Shown one piece after another: positions 60,440 through 64,000 of a stretch of 64,000 nucleotides of DNA. This stretch comes from Gracilaria domingensis (taxonomy: Eukaryota > Rhodophyta > Florideophyceae > Gracilariales > Gracilariaceae): assembly GCA_022539475.1 (NCBI GenBank), contig VCMS01000013.1, positions 310,001 through 374,000 of the forward strand, written 5' to 3'. Made by a program: the position numbers and the translations under genes. Position 1 is the first letter of the stretch. Every line of letters starts with the position of its first letter. The notes under the pieces were generated by a model, which saw only the letters and a program-made list of their open reading frames with translations, was not told the DNA's origin and did not search any database.

Positions 60440-62158
60440 ATGGCGACGGACTCCTCGCAGCAACCCAAGCCGTGGGGCACCATTCTGTTGCACAACGATG
60501 TCCAAAGAGGTCTCGAGAGCCTCTTTGCATCCTACATGAAAGCAGATCCGCCACTTGAGGGAGAAAATCTTTTGAAAGTGATCAGAGAAGACCTTGGTCC
60601 AATGCAGCTTGCAAGTCCCAATGTCGTTAGTCATTATGACATACTGAAGCGCATCCGAGTTTTCCTTGACACTCGTGCTGTAATCATACCTCGAAACCCG
60701 GAGACTGGTTCACTAAGTGGCAAACGAGTTATTGCGGCTATATGGAACGAAGAAGAGCACGATGAGGAGCGCAAAAAGGCTTTGGAATATTTCGATGCTG
60801 TCCGTAGGGGTGACTTTGTGTTGTACTTTCCGACCAACACTCCAACCTCACCGCCTCCTATCCTATTTCGTCTTCAAGAACCAGACGCTCCATCCGCCAC
60901 TGGACCGGCGCCTCCTGCGCCAGCAGCCATGGCAAGGGACGCAACTGCGGTCACAAAAAACGACCGCAATTGTGATGACGCGTATGAAAACAAACTGTCC
61001 ACGTTTTTCGCCGCAAAATACCGCTCGCGTCGAGACAAATTTTTCGGAGACCTCGAAGAGGACTGGGGTGATCATATTTCGACCTTCATGGACTTCTGTA
61101 CGGACCAAAAGCTACGTGGAAACGAAAGAGCGTAGTATCTCCATTATTCTTTGCATGGAGACGCCTTACATTTCTACAAAACGGATTTCCGCGACAAGAT
61201 ACGGTCTTGGGGATCTATTGTAAGCGCTTTTAACGACAGGTATTCTTCCCTAACAACCAGAGAAGACATATCAAAGAAGCTTGAATCCTTGCATTTAACC
61301 GACTTCATGAAGCCCGACGTGTCCCCAAGAGAAGCTCTCGACAGCCTCATCAAAGAAATTGACCGACTGTCACCCATGTCCCACACGGAAGACCGAACCG
61401 ACCGTCGCAAGCGAAAGTTTCTCAGTCAGTCCTGCCAAGGAATTTTCTGGGCACCCAATGCCTTGTCACAGGCTGAGTCAAGACACTTCTCATATCGAGA
61501 GCTCTGCTCCGAATTGTTCAGTGCCGAATTCAATGAGCGTAAATACGCTGAAGGGGAGAGACGTGTGAAAATGAACTCACAGTCGCATGATACAGACGAC
61601 GTACAGTATCGCCCACGTTTGACTTCTAAGGCAGTGAACATCACCGTTGAAGAACCTGATGACCCTGAGGCCCTTTTCTCGGGACCAGGCCGATTTGGAA
61701 GAACCCCAACGAGTCGATCTTCTTTTAAGCCAGCTAACGGCATGCGCCCGAACAACGCGCGCCGAGATACAGACATGCCAGCAATTCTGCATGCGTGCTG
61801 GAACTGTGAGAAGAAGAACTGTCGGTTGTACACCTGTCCCCATCCTCGCAATGAAGCCCTCATTAAGAGGAATAGACAGTTGGCAAAGGAATAGTTACGA
61901 AAGAACCGGGCCAAGAGAGTCAACTTTATTCATGACTCCATCGATCCAGATGTTGCTAAGCAGCTCGCCGAAACACTTTTGCTTTCCAGCGAAGAGTCAG
62001 AAGCAGGGCACCACGCCAAACCCGGCGAACTATTATGCGACGTACCCACGAACCTCGCCACCGTACATTCCACCCTCGTCAGCAACTCTGAAAAGGTCAA
62101 CAGTTCAGCTCCACATCGCTCGGACCCCGACGTTCTGTCTTCGGATGAGGGTTTTTGA
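60440..62158 (+). pseudogene. copia gag with two in-frame TAG codons
   Basis: One reading frame from ATG 60440 to TGA at 62156-62158, interrupted only by TAG at 61133-61135 and 61892-61894. The N-terminal part is acidic and helical; the middle has the capsid-like ALHFYKTDFRDKIRSWGSIV block found in retrotransposon gag. A cysteine cluster near the end (CWNCEKKNCRLYTCPHP) stands in for a zinc knuckle. Both TAGs sit where a CAG (Gln) would be natural. The frame ends at a slippery GGGTTTT just before the final TGA. It either needs stop read-through or is a decayed copy. Confidence 0.75.
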
Positions 62159-62196
62159 ACGGAGAACGCCCTGGCCGTTCGTTCCCCAAGACCAGG
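62149..62196 (+). promoter_or_regulatory. candidate -1 ribosomal frameshift signal
   Basis: The heptamer GGGTTTT (62149-62155) lies in phase as G GGT TTT, followed at once by TGA in the gag frame. After 8 nt comes stem 1 GAACG/CGTTC (62164-62168 with 62176-62180). Its loop contains CCTGG (62170-62174), which pairs with CCAGG (62192-62196), giving an H-type pseudoknot. Slipping back one base leads straight into the open protease-integrase frame. Confidence 0.6.
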
Positions 62197-64000
62197 CCCA
62201 AGAAACCTCCCGACCCTCCAAGAAACGTTTCAACCAAAACTAGTGCTGACAGCAATCCTATTCTGGTGTTTGCCGTACACAACTTCCGAATACGACGCAA
62301 CAAACCACCACTGTATAGCTCCAACTCATTTCAAGGAGGATGTATTGACCCAGGAGCCCACAGGTCGGTTTGTGGAAAGGCGCAAGCGCACGCATACTCT
62401 CTCGCCCTGAACACGAAGTTAGAGCTTCAACCGTCACCTTTCTCTTTCAAATTTGGCGATGGCTACTGCCGCAGTCTCGGACAAATGACAGTAAGACTAC
62501 CAACCCCACAAGGCAATTTCATATCCTTCAACATCGATGTTGTAGACGCCGATATTCCTTTCTTAATCGGACTCGAAGTATTGAACACATATGGATTGTA
62601 CGCAAACAATGTATCCAATCAATTGGTGCACCATAGCATGGGTTGGTCTCTACCACTGACGAGGAAATACGGGCATATTTTTGTTGAATGGGAAGTGGCA
62701 GAAGTCCTATTCACTCGAAAAGAGTTGCAGAAGCTCCACGAACACTTCTTCCATCCTACCGCCGACAAGCTGTACAAGCTGCTAAAGCGTGCAAAACCGC
62801 AGGATCTCACCCCCGATACTCGCACAATACTCGATGAAATCTCAAAGCGTTGTGCATCGTGCCTTAAATACTCATCGCGGCCGTTCCGTTTCCGCGTCTC
62901 AATCCCCGAGGAGAGTATCTCCTTCAATCAGGAGGTGGCTATTGACCTGATGTATCTGCGGTTTCACAGGAAGAAGCGCATTCCCGTACTGCACGTGGTA
63001 GACACACAGACCCACTATCAGAACGCCGTTATACTCAAAGGCGAGTCCCCACAGGACGTTTGGGATGCCTTCATGGAAGCTTGGGTAACGACCTACTCTG
63101 GCTTTCCTTCGACAGTACGCACAGACAGAGGATCGGTTTTCACTTCGAAGTATTGGGAGAAGAGCACAGCCGAGTATGGAATTCAGCTGCAGCTTTCAGA
63201 GGTACAGTCGCACAACAGCATTGGCGCTGGAGAGAGGTATCACGCTCCCTTACGCAGACTCTTCAACGTAATTACCGACGGTTGTCCATCACTTGACACA
63301 GAGCTAGCGCTTCGGTACGCAGTGAAGGGCATGAATGACACTATGGGTCCAGAGGGACTTGTGCCGTCTTTACTTGTCTACGGAACACTGCCACGCTTCC
63401 CCACACCTGAGTCATCAGTCCAAAACCAAGAAGAAAGAATGCGCGCCTTGGAAGCCGCACGGCGTGAGATGGCTGCTATTACGGCTAAACTGCGCATTCA
63501 ACAAGCGCTCCGTAGTCGCCTCCCACCGGCCACAAAGTACCTCCTTCACCCAGGCGACAATGTGCTCGTCTATGATGAGAAAGCGAAACATTGGCATCGC
63601 CCATACCCAATTACTAAGGTCGCCGGCAAGGATATAACTGTTGACATTAACGGGCGACCAGCTCACTACAACATCGCTCACGTAATTCCGAACCCGCGGG
63701 AACACGGAGACCAAGAACTTCAACGTCTCGCACAGGGTCTGAAGTACTTCAAATCCAGTTCTACCTCATCCATTCACATTACCGAAATCCTACATCCGTC
63801 TGACAAACGTGGTTATCTCCAGCTTTTTGATGACGCAAAAGCTGAAGAACTGGCAGGACTCGCGAGACGAGGAGTATACGAAGTAGTTTTCAGAGAGGAT
63901 CTGGATCCGAACGTTCACCACAACATTATGGGCGGTCGATTTGCTCTAATTATAAACGATACTGAGACAGACAATGAAGTATACAAGGCCAGGTTCATCG
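62155..64000 (+). CDS. copia pol: protease, integrase and start of reverse transcriptase (partial)
   Basis: Open from the frameshift site to the window end, in the -1 frame relative to gag. The protease candidate is GGCIDPGAHRSVCG, an aspartic-protease-like site with DPGA in place of the usual DSGA/DTGA. The integrase has an HHCC zinc module (HEHFFHP, then CASCLKYS) and the DDE triad in VAIDLMYL, VRTDRGSVF and GAGERYH. The reverse transcriptase begins near 63840 with ARRGVYEVV and GGRFALIINDTETDNEVYKA, and is cut off. No stop is seen in 615 codons, so pol itself looks intact this far. Confidence 0.85.
   Translation, partial: MNGERPGRSFPKTRPKKPPDPPRNVSTKTSADSNPILVFAVHNFRIRRNKPPLYSSNSFQGGCIDPGAHRSVCGKAQAHAYSLALNTKLELQPSPFSFKFGDGYCRSLGQMTVRLPTPQGNFISFNIDVVDADIPFLIGLEVLNTYGLYANNVSNQLVHHSMGWSLPLTRKYGHIFVEWEVAEVLFTRKELQKLHEHFFHPTADKLYKLLKRAKPQDLTPDTRTILDEISKRCASCLKYSSRPFRFRVSIPEESISFNQEVAIDLMYLRFHRKKRIPVLHVVDTQTHYQNAVILKGESPQDVWDAFMEAWVTTYSGFPSTVRTDRGSVFTSKYWEKSTAEYGIQLQLSEVQSHNSIGAGERYHAPLRRLFNVITDGCPSLDTELALRYAVKGMNDTMGPEGLVPSLLVYGTLPRFPTPESSVQNQEERMRALEAARREMAAITAKLRIQQALRSRLPPATKYLLHPGDNVLVYDEKAKHWHRPYPITKVAGKDITVDINGRPAHYNIAHVIPNPREHGDQELQRLAQGLKYFKSSSTSSIHITEILHPSDKRGYLQLFDDAKAEELAGLARRGVYEVVFREDLDPNVHHNIMGGRFALIINDTETDNEVYKARFI

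Larger units (their letters stand above)
60069..64000 (+). mobile_element. Ty1/copia-type LTR retrotransposon, cut by window end
   Basis: The gene order gag - protease - integrase - reverse transcriptase places it in the copia group. The 5' LTR probably starts at TGTTAAGT (60069), where the hAT frame breaks, and ends near 60369 at ...GCATCA. This is inferred, because the 3' LTR lies outside the window. The coding part runs from 60440 to the window end. Confidence 0.75.

Noticed and set aside
60440-64000. Reading the retroelement as Ty3/gypsy
   Set aside because: Integrase precedes reverse transcriptase, and the last residues match the start of a copia-type reverse transcriptase.

Overview
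This window is nuclear DNA of a eukaryote with compact, mostly single-exon genes. It carries a proteasome ATPase, an AP-1 adaptor subunit, ALG11, eL41, a nucleus-encoded bL36m and a nucleus-encoded leucine-pathway enzyme with a plastid-like leader. Where introns can be read they are short (about 90-160 nt) and GT-AG. Few short introns, a plastid-targeted isopropylmalate dehydratase whose leader starts MAFVP, moderate GC content and blocks of nested transposons best fit a red alga, probably a florideophyte. That assignment is inference; no marker gene settles it.

Layout. (1) 0.8-3.4 kb is an extremely GC-rich island with a five-finger C2H2 protein and a CDCA7-type 4CXXC zinc-finger protein. 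(2) 3.4-11.2 kb holds an ABHD13/BEM46-type hydrolase, a three-exon four-helix MARVEL-like membrane protein assembled here from splice signals, and a 1343-residue secreted malectin/IPT/glucose-sorbosone-dehydrogenase-like protein. (3) 11.2-24.3 kb is gene-poor, with a small cysteine-rich secreted protein, a three-exon AIG1/IMAP-like GTPase and a patatin-like lipase. (4) 24.4-29.9 kb has a 1401-residue TIR-NB-ARC-WD40 receptor and a secretory-type haem peroxidase broken by two compensating one-base shifts. (5) 31.6-52.8 kb is dense housekeeping sequence: Sec14-like protein, LeuD, a polytopic membrane protein, a codanin-1-like protein, the 25-codon eL41 gene, AP-1 gamma without an ear, ALG11, RPT5, a COX IV-like subunit split by an intron, bL36m, a RING-kinase, and an armadillo-type protein starting 10 nt after the kinase stop. 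Several pairs are divergent with shared 280-350 bp promoters (Sec14/LeuD, membrane protein/codanin-like, COX IV/bL36m). (6) 55.9-64 kb is a transposon nest: a hAT element is interrupted by a complete PIF/Harbinger element (terminal inverted repeats, TAA target duplication, two genes) and probably again by a Ty1/copia element that runs off the window end.

The most notable points are: the TIR-NB-ARC-WD40 receptor with a perfect 40-bp palindrome inside one WD repeat; a candidate -1 ribosomal frameshift signal at the copia gag/pol junction (GGGTTTT, 8-nt spacer, H-type pseudoknot); exact restoration of the hAT reading frame when the Harbinger element is removed; transposon stop codons that all fit C-to-T changes; and an 80-bp segment shared between the AP-1 gamma 3' flank and the RING-kinase linker.
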